In this document: piece by piece, positions 7,731 through 18,265 of the stretch
Position numbering within the stretch: the stretch's first letter is position 1
How the letters are laid out: every line of letters begins with the position of its first letter
NCBI RefSeq assembly: GCF_900217795.1
Contig: NZ_OBMQ01000003.1
Location: 62,001 to 126,000 of the forward strand
Length of the DNA stretch: 64,000 nt
Direction of reading: 5' to 3'
From: Ureibacillus xyleni
GTDB taxonomy: Bacteria > Bacillota > Bacilli > Bacillales_A > Planococcaceae
The notes under the pieces: model-generated
Seen by the model: only the letters and a program-made list of their open reading frames with translations
Told to the model about the DNA's origin: nothing
The model's database searches: none
Translations under genes and position numbers: made by a program

Positions 7731-9527
7731 CTAAAGTTTCGGTATTTTTTCACGCACTGCTGATAACGTAAGATAACTAGATAAAGGGACAATAATTAGC
7801 ATCATGGCAATTTTAATCCACCAATAGTCAATCTTAAGCTGGGTAATTGCGAAAATCGTTGCAAGTATCGGTAAAAATTGAGTATGTAAACTTTTTCTAA
7901 ATAAAAAGAAGAGATCCCTCTCAACATCACAAATCTTACCAATTTGTTTAATTCCTAACTTATCTCTTAAATGTGCGGGAATACCAATGGAAATGTTAAT
8001 GCTACTCTCATTTGTAATGATATTTGTTTCTTTAATTAATTGGGTTGAAGCGAGCTCAAGGACGGGGACCGTAATAGAACGCCCTCGATAATGTAATGTT
8101 ATTAAATCATTTTCAGCAATCCCCAATACACTCATAACACTTTTTGACACGCGAACAATATTACTCGATTCGTCTGTACTGTAAGGACGGATGACTTTTA
8201 ATTTTAGCGTTGACGGTCGAATTGCCCACTTTAAGAAGAGCTGAAACGTTTTTTGAATAAGATTTAATTTCTTCTTTCTTCGTTTCTCCGGCAGTGGATA
8301 AATTACCGCACGATTGTATCCCACTTTTTGAAGAATGTTTTTTACTTTTAATTTCTCTTCATATGTATCAATTTTGTGCACTTTATTATCTTTATAATGC
8401 TCTTCTAAAAACTCCAATTGCTCCTTTTCTAAACCAGGAGTACTGCGAAATGATTGGTAATAATAAGTTGGCAACGTATCAGGTGGATGTTCAAAATTTA
8501 AAAATTCCCGCTGCAAGTAACTCATTCTAATTGTACCATCAGCTAAAGTACTATCTAATATAATTTTGGAGCGCTCCAAATCGATTGATGCAGAAGTTGC
8601 TCGGTTCACAATTTCAAAATGAGATGTGCCCATTTCGTTTACCAATTGAAAAATATCATCAGAAACGGTAATACTTCCATCCGCAATCATTTTTACCGCT
8701 TGAATTTGAATTTTCGAACTAACAATTTTCTTTAATGGATGAAAAACGATTGTTGATGGTAAAGATAATTCTAATTTATTCTTAATCGATAGACTCAAAA
8801 TAATTTCATCATGCTTTGGTTTCATTGAGCTTTTAACACACCCAATTGCAAATTTACTATTCAATGGATTATTGATAATCACATAATCATTCTCTTGTAA
8901 ATTCAATTGTTCTAATACCGAAGAATGCAGCTCAACCCGATTATAAGGAATATTCTGTCCTACACTTTTCTCACTAACACTATATATCTTACTTTCCTTG
9001 TAATCTAAGGATAATTTAGAGTGAAAGTAAATATATGAAGTGAAAAAGGTAAAAAAACGATGAAAACTTTTTATTTCGCCAATTTTAAATAAGGATGTGA
9101 AACGGCTTGTCCTATATTTTTTTACATCTTCCTTATTTAACCTAAATTGCTGTTGATTATTGATTGAAAGCGATTGTGATAAAAAAGAAAACAAACTATC
9201 ACTCTCTGTAGAAATGACAATCCCATTATTGATTGCTTCTATATCCACTACAATAACGGAAGAAATGTTGTTTTTCTTAATATAAGACTCAATTTTTTGA
9301 GAATGAAATACGGTAACTGCTAAAACATGCACATTATAAATTTTATGTAGCTTTTTCGCCCAAAACTTTGCTCTTGCTTTATTTTGGGTATCTTTAACTA
9401 TGATTAAAATTTCCTTTATACCTTTATAAGAACTTTTTGAAAAGGTAAAAGAATTTTGCTTTTGTTCATAGACAAATAATTGATTCATTTCATTTTCTAT
9501 CGTTGTCCTTTTAATCAAACGATTCAC
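7731..9527 (-). CDS. Unrecognised 598-residue protein with two barrel-like repeats and C-terminal membrane segment
   Basis: I do not recognise this family. By eye: residues about 37-105 (IKEILIIVKDTQNKARAKF through ISSVIVVDIE) alternate strands and helices like a small Rossmann-type domain. Residues about 195-265 (LHSSVLEQLNLQENDYVII) and 428-530 (RVSKSVMSVLGIAENDLITL) share a pattern of surface strand, 'L-x-L-x-E-N-D' turn and second strand, reminiscent of double-psi barrel modules in bacillar YheC/YheD ATP-grasp proteins. Two hydrophobic helices (about 551-590) end the protein, so the bulk is probably cytoplasmic and membrane-tethered. It is the first gene of a two-gene minus-strand unit ending in the amidohydrolase. 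Confidence 0.7.
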   Translation of the reverse strand: MNRLIKRTTIENEMNQLFVYEQKQNSFTFSKSSYKGIKEILIIVKDTQNKARAKFWAKKLHKIYNVHVLAVTVFHSQKIESYIKKNNISSVIVVDIEAINNGIVISTESDSLFSFLSQSLSINNQQQFRLNKEDVKKYRTSRFTSLFKIGEIKSFHRFFTFFTSYIYFHSKLSLDYKESKIYSVSEKSVGQNIPYNRVELHSSVLEQLNLQENDYVIINNPLNSKFAIGCVKSSMKPKHDEIILSLSIKNKLELSLPSTIVFHPLKKIVSSKIQIQAVKMIADGSITVSDDIFQLVNEMGTSHFEIVNRATSASIDLERSKIILDSTLADGTIRMSYLQREFLNFEHPPDTLPTYYYQSFRSTPGLEKEQLEFLEEHYKDNKVHKIDTYEEKLKVKNILQKVGYNRAVIYPLPEKRRKKKLNLIQKTFQLFLKWAIRPSTLKLKVIRPYSTDESSNIVRVSKSVMSVLGIAENDLITLHYRGRSITVPVLELASTQLIKETNIITNESSINISIGIPAHLRDKLGIKQIGKICDVERDLFFLFRKSLHTQFLPILATIFAITQLKIDYWWIKIAMMLIIVPLSSYLTLSAVREKIPKL

Positions 9528-9588
9528 CTCCCAATACGAAAATAAGGAAAAGTAATTAGAGTTTCTAATTACTTCTCCTCAAATTTTA

Positions 9589-12240
9589 TTACATATTTCG
9601 TAACTCTGCTAAACGTTTTTCAACTGCTTCATGTTTTTCTTGATAGTCCGCTAATTTTTCACGCTCTTTAGCTACAAGTTCTTCTGGTGCTTTTGAAACG
9701 AATCTTTCATTTGAAAGCTTACCAGATACTAACTTCACTTCTTTTGCCCATTTTTCTAATTCTTTTTCAAGACGAGCAATCTCTTCATCTAAGTTGATTA
9801 ATCCAGCTAATGGTAAAAATAACTCAGCTCCTGTTACTACCGCTGACATTGATTGGCTTGGAGCTTCTAAGTTTACTCCAATACTTAAATTTTCTGGATT
9901 ACAGAATTTTTCAATGTACGCACGGTTCACTTCTAAAATGTTCGCTGTTTCTGCGTCCTTTGCTGCAATAAATAATGGAACTTTTTTACTCATTGGCGTA
10001 TTTACTTCTGCACGAATGTTACGCACTGAACGTATAATGTCCATGAGTAGTTTCATGCTTGTAGCTTCCTCGGCAAAATTAAATTCTTCTTTCACTGTTG
10101 GCCATGCTGCAACTGTGATCGACTCGCCTTCGTGTGGCAGGTGTTGCCAAATTTCTTCAGTAATGAATGGCATGAATGGATGTAATAGGCGCATTGTTTG
10201 ATCTAATACATATGCTAATATTGAACGCGTCGTTTTCTTTGCACGATCATCTTCACCATATAGAGGAAGTTTCGCCATTTCAATGTACCATGAACAGAAA
10301 TCGTCCCAGATGAAGTTATATAATTCACGACCAACTTCACCAAATTCGTAACGTTCTGCAAGGTCTGTTACACGTGCGATTGTTTCATTTAAACGAGTTA
10401 ATATCCATTTATCCGCAACATTTAAATTGCCTGTTAAATCGATTTCATCAAATGTTAAACCTTCCATATTCATTAATGCAAAGCGGGATGCATTCCAAAT
10501 TTTATTGGCAAAGTTCCAAACGGCTTCTACTTTTTCTGTTGTATAACGTAAATCTTGCCCTGGTGATGAACCCGTTGCTAAGAAGTAGCGCAGAGAGTCA
10601 GCTCCGTATTGCGCAATAACTTCCATTGGGTCTACCCCATTACCAAGGGATTTACTCATTTTACGACCTTCACCGTCACGAACTAAACCGTGGATTAAAA
10701 CATCTTTAAATGGACGTACGCCTGTGAATTCTTTACCTTGGAAAATCATTCGGCTTACCCAGAAGAAGATGATGTCATAACCTGTTACTAATGTGTTCGT
10801 TGGGTAGTAACGTTTAAATTCTTCGTTTGCAGTGTCAGGCCAGCCCATCGTAGAAAATGGCCATAATGCAGATGAGAACCAAGTATCAAGAACGTCTTCA
10901 TCTTGTGTCCAGTTTTCGCTATCTTCTGGAGCATTTTTACCAACATAAATTTCGCCAGTTTCGTTATGGTACCAAGCCGGAATTTGATGACCCCACCATA
11001 ATTGACGAGAAATACACCAATCATGGATATTTTCCATCCAACGTTTGTACGTGTTTTCAAAACGATTTGGTACAAAGTTTACTTTTTCGTCTTCATTTTT
11101 TTGTATATCTAATGCTGCTTCAGCTAAAGGTCCCATTTTAACGAACCATTGTGCTGAAAGATAAGGCTCTACCACTGCACCAGAACGCTCTGAATGTCCT
11201 ACTTGATGTGTATGTGGTTCAATTTCAACAAGAACACCAGCATCTTGTAAGTCTTTTACAATTTGTTTACGGCATTCAAAACGATCCATTCCAGCATATT
11301 TACCTGCTAAGTCATTCATCGTCCCATCTTCGTTCATAACTAAGATGCGTTCTAAGTTGTGACGATTACCAACTTCAAAGTCGTTCGGGTCATGTGCTGG
11401 CGTCATTTTTACCACACCTGTACCGAATTCCATATCTACATAATCATCTGCTACGATTGGGATTTCGCGACCTACGATTGGCAGGATTACTGTTTTTCCA
11501 ATCAAATGTTTATAACGTTCATCTTCAGGGTGTACTGCTACCCCAGAGTCACCTAACATTGTTTCAGGACGTGTCGTGGCAACACGTAATTTTCCAGAGC
11601 CATCAGCTAATGGATATTCCATATGGTAGAACGCACCTTCTACTTCTTTATGGATGACTTCGATATCAGATAAAGCCGTTTTTGCAGCAGGGTCCCAGTT
11701 AATAATACGTTCTCCACGATAGATTAAACCTTTTTCGTATAATTTTACGAAAACTTCTTTTACTGCGTCAGATAAACCTTCATCAAGAGTGAAACGCTCA
11801 CGAGTATAGTCTAGCCCTAAACCTAACTTAGCCCATTGTTCACGAATATGACCTGCATATTCATCTTTCCATTCCCAAGTTTTTTCTAGGAATTTTTCAC
11901 GGCCAAGGTCATAACGAGTTACACCTTCTTCACGAAGTTTTGCTTCAACTTTTGCTTGTGTTGCAATACCAGCGTGGTCCATACCAGGTAGCCAGAGTGC
12001 GTCATAACCTTGCATACGTTTCATACGAACAAGAATATCTTGTAGTGTTGTATCCCAAGCATGACCTAGGTGTAATTTTCCTGTAACGTTTGGCGGTGGA
12101 ATGACGATGGAATATGGTTGTTTTCCACTTTCAGGTTGTGCTTCAAAATACTTGCCTTGTAGCCACCATTCATAACGACCAGCTTCAATATTTTGTGGAT
12201 CGTATTTCGTTGGCATCGAAATGTTTTGTTGTTCTGACAT
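9589..12240 (-). CDS. valS: Valyl-tRNA synthetase
   Basis: 883 residues, class Ia synthetase. [18 protein letters not shown] contains the HIGH motif (HLGH) and [10 protein letters not shown] the KMSKS loop; [12 protein letters not shown] is the CP1 editing site that clears mischarged Thr; the C-terminus ends in a coiled coil (from [18 protein letters not shown]), typical of ValRS. Start set at ATG 12240 because AGGAGG lies at 12250-12255; upstream in-frame codons have no ribosome site. Expression is expected to respond to uncharged tRNA-Val through the T-box leader upstream. Confidence 0.97.
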   Translation of the reverse strand: MSEQQNISMPTKYDPQNIEAGRYEWWLQGKYFEAQPESGKQPYSIVIPPPNVTGKLHLGHAWDTTLQDILVRMKRMQGYDALWLPGMDHAGIATQAKVEAKLREEGVTRYDLGREKFLEKTWEWKDEYAGHIREQWAKLGLGLDYTRERFTLDEGLSDAVKEVFVKLYEKGLIYRGERIINWDPAAKTALSDIEVIHKEVEGAFYHMEYPLADGSGKLRVATTRPETMLGDSGVAVHPEDERYKHLIGKTVILPIVGREIPIVADDYVDMEFGTGVVKMTPAHDPNDFEVGNRHNLERILVMNEDGTMNDLAGKYAGMDRFECRKQIVKDLQDAGVLVEIEPHTHQVGHSERSGAVVEPYLSAQWFVKMGPLAEAALDIQKNEDEKVNFVPNRFENTYKRWMENIHDWCISRQLWWGHQIPAWYHNETGEIYVGKNAPEDSENWTQDEDVLDTWFSSALWPFSTMGWPDTANEEFKRYYPTNTLVTGYDIIFFWVSRMIFQGKEFTGVRPFKDVLIHGLVRDGEGRKMSKSLGNGVDPMEVIAQYGADSLRYFLATGSSPGQDLRYTTEKVEAVWNFANKIWNASRFALMNMEGLTFDEIDLTGNLNVADKWILTRLNETIARVTDLAERYEFGEVGRELYNFIWDDFCSWYIEMAKLPLYGEDDRAKKTTRSILAYVLDQTMRLLHPFMPFITEEIWQHLPHEGESITVAAWPTVKEEFNFAEEATSMKLLMDIIRSVRNIRAEVNTPMSKKVPLFIAAKDAETANILEVNRAYIEKFCNPENLSIGVNLEAPSQSMSAVVTGAELFLPLAGLINLDEEIARLEKELEKWAKEVKLVSGKLSNERFVSKAPEELVAKEREKLADYQEKHEAVEKRLAELRNM

Positions 12241-12265
12241 GATTGTTTTCCTCCTTATAATTGAA

Positions 12266-12379
12266 AGCGAAAGCGCCCTCATTTAGCCCCGAAGTGCGCT
12301 GGAAAGCCCTGACAAGTGTGCTAGCACACGTAGGAAGGGATTGAAGCGACACGAGGGGTTTGGGCGCTGGAGCTAGACA
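12266..12379. repeat. Large imperfect palindromic intergenic repeat in valS leader
   Basis: About 114 bp with outer arms GAAAGCGCCC/GGGCGCTGG, inner arms CCCCGAAGTGCGCT/AGCGACACGAGGGG, and a perfect 14-bp palindrome GTGTGCTAGCACAC at 12316-12329. It is much more GC-rich than its surroundings. The ends (minus strand TGTCTAGCTCCAGCGCC ... GCGCTTTCGCTTT) resemble a dispersed palindromic repeat I associate with Bacillaceae/Planococcaceae intergenic regions, though copy number cannot be tested here. It lies between the T-box terminator and the valS ribosome site, so it is transcribed in the mRNA leader. Confidence 0.7.
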
Positions 12380-12420
12380 CTGTTCTAACTCCAGAGAATA
12401 TTCTCCAATTTTAAAAACAA

Positions 12421-12778
12421 AAAAACTCCTTTCGTCAAAAAAGGACGAAGGAGTTTGTATTAAATTCGCGGTACCACCTTTATTCCAAATTAACTTAAAT
12501 AAAACAAGAACTATTTAAGAGAACTTGGCACTTATTAGGGTAACGGTTATACCGGCATTTTGCTACTATCGTTCACAAAAGCTGCTCCTAGGCTACCTTC
12601 AAATGTTTACATGCAGAAACTTTTCAGCTACCGTTTCCTCTCTATTGCATGTAAAATTCATTTTACTCTTCCTATTCATAGCATCAACTATTCAATTGCA
12701 CTTGAAAAAGCTATCTTGGTAACAGGATTCAACCTTATTGCCTTTCCCTACACATAGAATAGGGAACCAAATCGGTAC
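12421..12778 (-). promoter_or_regulatory. T-box riboswitch (tRNA-Val sensing) of valS
   Basis: The minus strand carries the T-box core AGGTGGTACCGCG at 12479-12467. It is followed by a strong terminator: stem AACTCCTTCGTC/GACGAAAGGAGTT at about 12456-12423, then seven T. Upstream are stem-I-like elements (an AGAGAG block at about 12640 and GGTAGCTGAAAAG). The GAAGGTAGCCTAGGAG stretch at 12600-12585 resembles a specifier loop, with GTA (12596-12594), a valine codon, as candidate specifier. The UGGU of the T-box would pair with the ACCA end of a tRNA with A73, as tRNA-Val has. Core and terminator are certain; the specifier is by eye. Confidence 0.88.
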
Positions 12779-12785
12779 TGTATAC

Positions 12786-12815
12786 ATTGTATAATATTAC
12801 AACAACTGTTTTCAA
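12786..12815 (-). promoter_or_regulatory. Candidate sigma-A promoter of the valS T-box leader
   Basis: Minus strand TTGAAA (12815-12810), 18-nt spacer, TACAAT (12791-12786). It lies just upstream of the leader RNA and diverges from the 72-residue membrane protein gene. Confidence 0.5.
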
Positions 12816-12841
12816 GTTACAACGAATATCACGAAAGGTGT

Positions 12842-13060
12842 GTGAACAAATTGAAAAAAAAGAGCTTCAAAGGTAGAAGCTATAACCCCTATTTATTGCC
12901 TCCATGGCTAAGGAAAACTAGATTTTTTTGTAAGCAAATCATTATTCCGATTACTGTATTCCAAGCATTACGAACGATCATTATCCCAACGACAGGTGAC
13001 ATTATTTTTTTATTAATCCTTGCTGGTCTTTGTTATCTATTCGTGACGGATTTTATTTGA
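12842..13060 (+). CDS. Small basic membrane protein, unknown
   Basis: 72 residues from a GTG start preceded by GAAAGGTG. The first 45 residues are basic and rich in Lys/Arg (KLKKKSFKGRSYNPYLLPPW); one membrane helix lies at about 50-70 (TGDIIFLLILAGLCYLFVTDF). I do not recognise the family. It converges on the spoVID-like gene and their 3' ends overlap by 24 nt. B. subtilis has no equivalent at this place, as far as I recall. Confidence 0.6.
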   Translation: MNKLKKKSFKGRSYNPYLLPPWLRKTRFFCKQIIIPITVFQALRTIIIPTTGDIIFLLILAGLCYLFVTDFI

Positions 13061-14164
13061 AATATTTAAGATTGTGTAAGATTCCTTGAGCTCATTATAA
13101 AAGTCGTCTGCATCTGTAGGGAAATATTGATTGGAGTGAATAATTTTCTCTTTCTTTTGTGGTTCTTCAATTTGTGAATTACTTTGCTTTTCATCAATAT
13201 CTTGAATAATTGTGCCTTGATTGACTACAACATCTGTTGCTAGATCTAAACCACTGCTACTACTATCATTCCACGTTTCCAAATGGACTTCTCGGATAGC
13301 TGTATTACTAGTTTTGTTATCAAGGGTTGGTGTATCATCCTGCATGTCAACAGGTTGTATTGGTATCACTTCATCCACTGGAACTTCTTGACTTGCCGGG
13401 GCTACATTTTGTATTGGGGTTACTTGTTGTACTGGAATTTCTTCTATTGGTTCAACTTGTTGTGCGGGAGCTATATCTTCAAGCGGCACCATATTTTGTT
13501 CTGGAGCTAAAGTTTCTTCTGGTACTACTTCCTGTGGTGTAGCGTACTCTTCATTTCTTGCTGGAGCTACTTCTTCTATAGTCTGTCCATCTTCATTCGT
13601 CTCTGTTACATTAAGTACGGGGAAATCACCAAAGTTTGGCTCCTCAGGGAAAATGGCATCATGACCAAAACGGATTTCCTTTATTTCTTGTTGTGGTTCC
13701 TCAGTTCGATAATTAATAATTGGAGGCTCTTCTGTCGGCTCATAATTAAATAAAGCCCCTTGTACTGGTTCTTCAAAAGAGCAATTAACCTCCCACTTAA
13801 AAGTACAGCTGCAACCATCATAAACTAAAAATTGAATATTATCGATTTCTAATTCCGGTTTGTTAGTTGGAGCAACTTTCTCCCGGGGTAAATCCACATT
13901 TAAAGGCAGTGCATATTCAAAATACCCATTATTTCCGTCAAACTCTAACTCTTCTATTAACGTACCTTCACTATATTGTGGTATTTCATTAGGGTTAAAC
14001 CGAGCAACTGCCGTAATATGATAGATTCCATGTAGTTGAATAGAATCTTCTGTTTCGATTTGCTGCCAACGAGGTATGATATTGCACGAAATCACTTCTT
14101 CAACTAAGCCTAGTTGTTCTGGAAAAACAAATTGTGTCATCATATCCCAATTAATATTTTGCAT
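13037..14164 (-). CDS. spoVID: SpoVID-like spore coat morphogenetic protein lacking LysM
   Basis: 375 residues. The N-terminal domain (about 1-135) matches SpoVID: strands around EQLGLVEEVISCNIIPRWQ, LHGIYHITAVARF and FKWEVNC. Then comes a long Glu/Pro/Val/Gln-rich low-complexity stretch (about 160-290, repeats such as PVQQVTPIQNVAPA). SpoVID places and encases the spore coat with SafA. B. subtilis SpoVID has about 575 residues and a C-terminal LysM domain; here the protein ends in NKIRHE with no LysM in any frame downstream. Start ATG 14164 follows GGGAGGG. It lies downstream of hemL, as in Bacillus, but ysxE is absent. Confidence 0.8.
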   Translation of the reverse strand: MQNINWDMMTQFVFPEQLGLVEEVISCNIIPRWQQIETEDSIQLHGIYHITAVARFNPNEIPQYSEGTLIEELEFDGNNGYFEYALPLNVDLPREKVAPTNKPELEIDNIQFLVYDGCSCTFKWEVNCSFEEPVQGALFNYEPTEEPPIINYRTEEPQQEIKEIRFGHDAIFPEEPNFGDFPVLNVTETNEDGQTIEEVAPARNEEYATPQEVVPEETLAPEQNMVPLEDIAPAQQVEPIEEIPVQQVTPIQNVAPASQEVPVDEVIPIQPVDMQDDTPTLDNKTSNTAIREVHLETWNDSSSSGLDLATDVVVNQGTIIQDIDEKQSNSQIEEPQKKEKIIHSNQYFPTDADDFYNELKESYTILNISNKIRHE

Positions 14165-14254
14165 ATGATATCCCTCCCGTATCTACCATATGCGCGAAAC
14201 TTTGAAGTATACCAAGAAAAGCACGAGGCGCCCGGTTCTGCTTAGTAAAATAAA

Positions 14255-14283
14255 AAGGGACCAACTGTTTTAGTTGATCCCTT
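14255..14283 (-). terminator. Terminator of the hem operon after hemL
   Basis: AAGGGACCAACT pairs with AGTTGATCCCTT. On the minus strand a TTTTTATTTT tract follows. It ends the hemAXCDBL transcript before the spoVID-like gene. Confidence 0.85.
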
Positions 14284-14294
14284 AACATATTAAA

Positions 14295-15584
14295 TTATCG
14301 AGCTAATTTCGCAAATACTTTATGGAAAGCATCCACTGTTTTTGCAATATGCTCTTCTGTATGAGCAGTAGAAATGAATAAACCTTCAAATTGAGATGGT
14401 GGTAAGTATACTCCTTCTTCTGCCATTAATTTAAAGTACTCCGCAAAAAGCGTTAAATCTGATGTTTTAGCAGTTTCAAAATCAACAACCTCTTCATTCG
14501 TTAAGAATAAACCAATCATTGAACCTGCACGATTTACAGTATGAGGAATATTATACTTCGTTGCTGCTTCACGAATACCTGCTTCTAATTGATCCCCAAG
14601 CTTTTTGAAATATTCATAGCTTTCAGGTGTTAAACGAGATAAAGTTTCAATACCAGCTGTCATAGCAAGAGGGTTTCCTGATAATGTTCCTGCTTGATAC
14701 ACTGGTCCAGCTGGTGCGATATGTTCCATAATTTCACGTTTACCAGCAAAAGCACCTACAGGAAGGCCTCCACCTACAACTTTACCTAAGCAAGTTAAGT
14801 CTGGATTGATTCCGAAGTATCCTTGAGCACAAGTATAATCAACACGGAAACCTGTCATTACTTCATCAAAGATTAGTAACGCTCCATATTGTTCTGTAAC
14901 TGCACGTAACCCTTCTAAGAAACCTGGCTTTGGTGGGACAACTCCCATATTTCCGGCAACAGGTTCAACAATAACACCCGCGATTTTGTCGCCAAATGTC
15001 TCAAATACCGTTTGAACAGCTTCTAAATCGTTATATGCAACGGTCATTGTATTTTTCGCTATATCTGCTGGAACCCCTGGGCTATCAGGTAAACCAAGTG
15101 TGGCTACACCAGAACCTGCTTTTATTAATAAAGAATCCCCATGACCATGGTAGGAACCTTCAAATTTTAAAATAATATCTCGACCAGTAACCCCGCGTGC
15201 TAGTCGTAACGCTGCCATCGTTGCTTCTGTACCAGATGAAACAAAACGAACCATTTCAATAGATGGGACACGATCAATAATGATTTGTGCCAGTTTCGTT
15301 TCCAGTAAAGTTGGTGCACCAAATGAAGAGCCTTTTGCTACTTGTTCTTGAATGGCTTTTACAACTTCGGGATGAGAATGACCTAAAATAAGTGGTCCCC
15401 AGCTTAATACATAATCGATGTATTCGTTTCCGTCAATATCTTTAATAATTGCACCAGAACCGGATTCCATAAAAATTGGGTCTGCGTTTACAGATTTAAA
15501 TGCACGAACAGGGCTATTCACCCCACCAGGCATTAAGTGAATGCTTTCTGAAAATGCTTGAATGGACTTGTCATAACGATTCAT
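14295..15584 (-). CDS. hemL: Glutamate-1-semialdehyde 2,1-aminomutase
   Basis: 429 residues, PLP enzyme that turns glutamate-1-semialdehyde into 5-aminolevulinate, the last step of the C5 route. [15 protein letters not shown] near the start, [20 protein letters not shown] for phosphate binding, FDEVMTGFR with the PLP Asp, and [17 protein letters not shown] with the Schiff-base Lys are all present. Start ATG 15584 is set by GGAGG 9 nt upstream; the longer reading lacks a site. Only 1 nt separates it from hemB. Confidence 0.97.
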   Translation of the reverse strand: MNRYDKSIQAFSESIHLMPGGVNSPVRAFKSVNADPIFMESGSGAIIKDIDGNEYIDYVLSWGPLILGHSHPEVVKAIQEQVAKGSSFGAPTLLETKLAQIIIDRVPSIEMVRFVSSGTEATMAALRLARGVTGRDIILKFEGSYHGHGDSLLIKAGSGVATLGLPDSPGVPADIAKNTMTVAYNDLEAVQTVFETFGDKIAGVIVEPVAGNMGVVPPKPGFLEGLRAVTEQYGALLIFDEVMTGFRVDYTCAQGYFGINPDLTCLGKVVGGGLPVGAFAGKREIMEHIAPAGPVYQAGTLSGNPLAMTAGIETLSRLTPESYEYFKKLGDQLEAGIREAATKYNIPHTVNRAGSMIGLFLTNEEVVDFETAKTSDLTLFAEYFKLMAEEGVYLPPSQFEGLFISTAHTEEHIAKTVDAFHKVFAKLAR

Positions 15585-15585
15585 A

Positions 15586-16566
15586 TTATTTTTCCTCCAA
15601 CCAACGAGCAACGTCTTTTGCATGGTAAGTTAATATTAAATCTGCACCTGCACGTTTCATACCAAGTAAAGTTTCTAGTACAACCGGTTTTTCTTCAATC
15701 CAACCATTTTGTGCAGCAGCTTTAATCATCGCATACTCACCAGATACGTTATAAGCAACGATAGGTAAATGATAGTTGTTACGAACATCACGGATGATAT
15801 CTAAATAAGATAAAGCTGGTTTCACGATTAAGAAATCTGCTCCTTCTTCAATGTCTGACTCAGCTTCACGGAATGCCTCTAGACGGTTAGCAGGATCCAT
15901 TTGGTATGTTTTTCTGTCACCAAACTTAGGAGCGCCTTCAGCAGCTTCACGGAATGGTCCATAGTAGCCAGAAGCGTATTTTACTGCATATGACATAATT
16001 GGAACATCTTCAAAGCCTGCTTCATCTAGTGCAACACGAATTGCTGCAACGAAACCATCCATCATATTTGATGGAGCGATAATATCAGCACCAGCTTTTG
16101 CTTGAGAAACTGCAGTACGCGCTAAAACATCTAATGAAGGATCGTTTAAAATTTTCTCTCCTTCAACTACACCACAATGGCCATGATCTGTAAATTCGCA
16201 AAGACAAGTGTCAGCAATCACAAGTAACTCAGGGTGACGTTCTTTAATGAATCGTGTTGCTTCTTGTACAATACCGTGATCGTGGAAAGCACCTGTTCCA
16301 ACAGCATCTTTTTCGGCAGGAATACCAAATAAGATAACGGAAGGAATTCCTAAAGAAACAACTTCATCAATTTCTTCACCTAATTTGTCTAAAGAGAATT
16401 GGAATACACCTGGCATTGATTTTACAGGGTTTTTAATATTTTCCCCATCCATAACGAAAATAGGGTAAATTAAGTCTTCTTTGTGCAGGTAAGTTTCTTT
16501 TACCATTGATCGCATTGTTGCTGATGAGCGTAAACGGCGATGTCTTTTAAAGTTTAATTGTGTCAT
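15586..16566 (-). CDS. hemB: Delta-aminolevulinic acid dehydratase (porphobilinogen synthase)
   Basis: 326 residues. Condenses two 5-aminolevulinates to porphobilinogen. [16 protein letters not shown] is the metal-binding Cys cluster of zinc-type enzymes; [14 protein letters not shown] and [16 protein letters not shown] carry one active-site Lys, and [16 protein letters not shown] the Schiff-base Lys. Start ATG overlaps the hemD stop by 4 nt, indicating coupling. Confidence 0.97.
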   Translation of the reverse strand: MTQLNFKRHRRLRSSATMRSMVKETYLHKEDLIYPIFVMDGENIKNPVKSMPGVFQFSLDKLGEEIDEVVSLGIPSVILFGIPAEKDAVGTGAFHDHGIVQEATRFIKERHPELLVIADTCLCEFTDHGHCGVVEGEKILNDPSLDVLARTAVSQAKAGADIIAPSNMMDGFVAAIRVALDEAGFEDVPIMSYAVKYASGYYGPFREAAEGAPKFGDRKTYQMDPANRLEAFREAESDIEEGADFLIVKPALSYLDIIRDVRNNYHLPIVAYNVSGEYAMIKAAAQNGWIEEKPVVLETLLGMKRAGADLILTYHAKDVARWLEEK

Positions 16567-17324
16567 AAATTCGCATCCTCTTTCTTTACTATTTCTTCAA
16601 TAACAGATTCCATTGTATAAGTTTTTGGTTTATATGTAACGTCCATTCCATAGTGATGTATCGCAGACTCCGTAATATGGCCAATTGCTGCAAGGTCTAC
16701 TTTCGACGACTCGATAATCGGTGCAACGTGTTTTGCATAAACATCTACTGCGGATGGACTTGCAAAAATAACGATAGGCTTTTCAACTGTTTGAATTAGA
16801 TGGATGAGTGGTTCCACCATGGCAATGTTTTCAACTGTCTCATACACATTCCATTCTTTAATACGAAAAGGTAATCCTTTTTTAAGTGTATCCTTTGCCT
16901 TTTTTCCCCTTATGAACATACATCGCGGGTTCTCACCTGATATAACGGGGAATTCTTTTACAAAAACATCTGCACTATATATAGAAGGCATGAAATCTAC
17001 ATTAAAACCATTTTGCTCAAGTAATTGTGTGGTTTTTTTACCAACAGCAGCAATCTTCCCTTTAAACTCAATTGGTTCCATCTTATTTTGCTTTGTTTTA
17101 TTCAAAAAAGCTTTCACAGCATTTTGACTAGTAAAAATAAGCCAATCAAGGTTTCTGGCCATTTGAAGTTGAATATAATCATATGGTTCAATAATTTCTT
17201 TCGTATCAATAAGTGGACAAGCATGCGCCTCTCCACCTAATGATTGTACTTTTGAAAGGATCGTTGTTGTTATTTTAGTACCTGTTACAACAACCGTAAT
17301 TCCTCTTAAAGGGAGATTACGCAT
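16563..17324 (-). CDS. hemD: Uroporphyrinogen-III synthase
   Basis: 253 residues, usual length. Two-lobed HemD pattern is weak in sequence as always: [15 protein letters not shown] (lobe 2), [17 protein letters not shown], then [16 protein letters not shown] and [17 protein letters not shown]. It cyclises hydroxymethylbilane with D-ring inversion. It overlaps hemC by 8 nt and hemB by 4 nt, in the invariant Bacillus hem order. Confidence 0.92.
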   Translation of the reverse strand: MRNLPLRGITVVVTGTKITTTILSKVQSLGGEAHACPLIDTKEIIEPYDYIQLQMARNLDWLIFTSQNAVKAFLNKTKQNKMEPIEFKGKIAAVGKKTTQLLEQNGFNVDFMPSIYSADVFVKEFPVISGENPRCMFIRGKKAKDTLKKGLPFRIKEWNVYETVENIAMVEPLIHLIQTVEKPIVIFASPSAVDVYAKHVAPIIESSKVDLAAIGHITESAIHHYGMDVTYKPKTYTMESVIEEIVKKEDANL

Positions 17325-18246
17325 TTTCCTCAGCCTTCACTTTTTGAATTAAATCAAAGGCTCCTTGCTCTGTTAAAATCTTCGCTAACTCTTTCCCTAC
17401 TTCTTGTGGGTTTGTTCCTTTAATTGTTTCTTTATAAATAACAGTTGCATCAGGTGCAGCTACTAATCCTGTTAATGTGAGTTCTTCCCCATTTGTCGTA
17501 GCGTACCCAGCAATCGGAACTTGGCATCCTCCATCCATAGCAGCTAAAAATGCACGTTCTGCATGGGCTTCATTCCAAGTTGTTTGATCTGTAATTTTTG
17601 CAAGCTCTGCTAATAATTCTTCATCATCAGCACGGCATTCAATTCCTAAAGTCCCTTGAGCTACAGCTGGTAAACAAAGGTCAACATCTAAATATTCTGT
17701 CACAACATCATCATTCCAACCAAGTCGTTTTAAGCCTGCTGCCGCTAAAATAATCGCATCAAAATCTTCATCTTGTAATTTTGCTAAACGTGTATCAACG
17801 TTTCCACGAATCCATTTAATTTCAAGATCAGGTCTTGCTTGTAAAAGTTGCGCACTACGTCTTAAAGAGCTTGTCCCTACAATTGCACCTTTAGGTAGGT
17901 CTACAAACTTCACATGATTTTTCGAGATAAATGCATCGCGAGCATCTTCACGTGGTGGAATACAACCGATTACTAAACCTTCTGGAAGTACTGCAGGCAT
18001 GTCCTTCATAGAGTGAACAGCAAAGTCGATTTCTTTATCGTAAAGAGCTTGTTCGATTTCTTTTACGAATAACCCTTTTCCACCAACTTTAGATAATTGA
18101 ACGTCTAAAATACGGTCCCCTTTTGTGACAATCTCTTTTACTTCAAATTCAAAAGGAGCACCAGCATTTTTTAGTTCGTTAATAAACCAATTTGTTTGTG
18201 TTAATGCTAATTTACTTTTTCTTGATCCTACGATGATTTTACGCAA
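17317..18246 (-). CDS. hemC: Hydroxymethylbilane synthase (porphobilinogen deaminase)
   Basis: 309 residues. [15 protein letters not shown] at the N-terminus, [14 protein letters not shown] (substrate loop), [18 protein letters not shown], and the dipyrromethane cofactor Cys in [13 protein letters not shown]. Polymerises four porphobilinogens. Ribosome site GAAAGGTAGG before ATG 18246. Co-transcribed between hemX (19 nt upstream) and hemD. Confidence 0.97.
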   Translation of the reverse strand: MRKIIVGSRKSKLALTQTNWFINELKNAGAPFEFEVKEIVTKGDRILDVQLSKVGGKGLFVKEIEQALYDKEIDFAVHSMKDMPAVLPEGLVIGCIPPREDARDAFISKNHVKFVDLPKGAIVGTSSLRRSAQLLQARPDLEIKWIRGNVDTRLAKLQDEDFDAIILAAAGLKRLGWNDDVVTEYLDVDLCLPAVAQGTLGIECRADDEELLAELAKITDQTTWNEAHAERAFLAAMDGGCQVPIAGYATTNGEELTLTGLVAAPDATVIYKETIKGTNPQEVGKELAKILTEQGAFDLIQKVKAEENA

Positions 18247-18265
18247 TGTAAATCCTACCTTTCTG

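Noticed and set aside
9794-11657. Many plus-strand ORFs of 60-135 codons across valS
   Set aside because: Antisense shadows of a strongly coding gene; no ribosome sites or family features.
12525-12757. Two overlapping 65-codon plus-strand ORFs
   Set aside because: They fall within the T-box leader RNA, whose core and terminator explain the sequence.
13037-13100. Possible frameshift that removed a LysM domain from the SpoVID-like gene
   Set aside because: No LysM-like sequence was found in any frame downstream, so a simple frameshift is not supported; treated as real absence.
14215-14240. GC-rich fragment resembling the palindromic repeat near 12.3 kb
   Set aside because: Only about a dozen bases look similar, too short to call a repeat copy.
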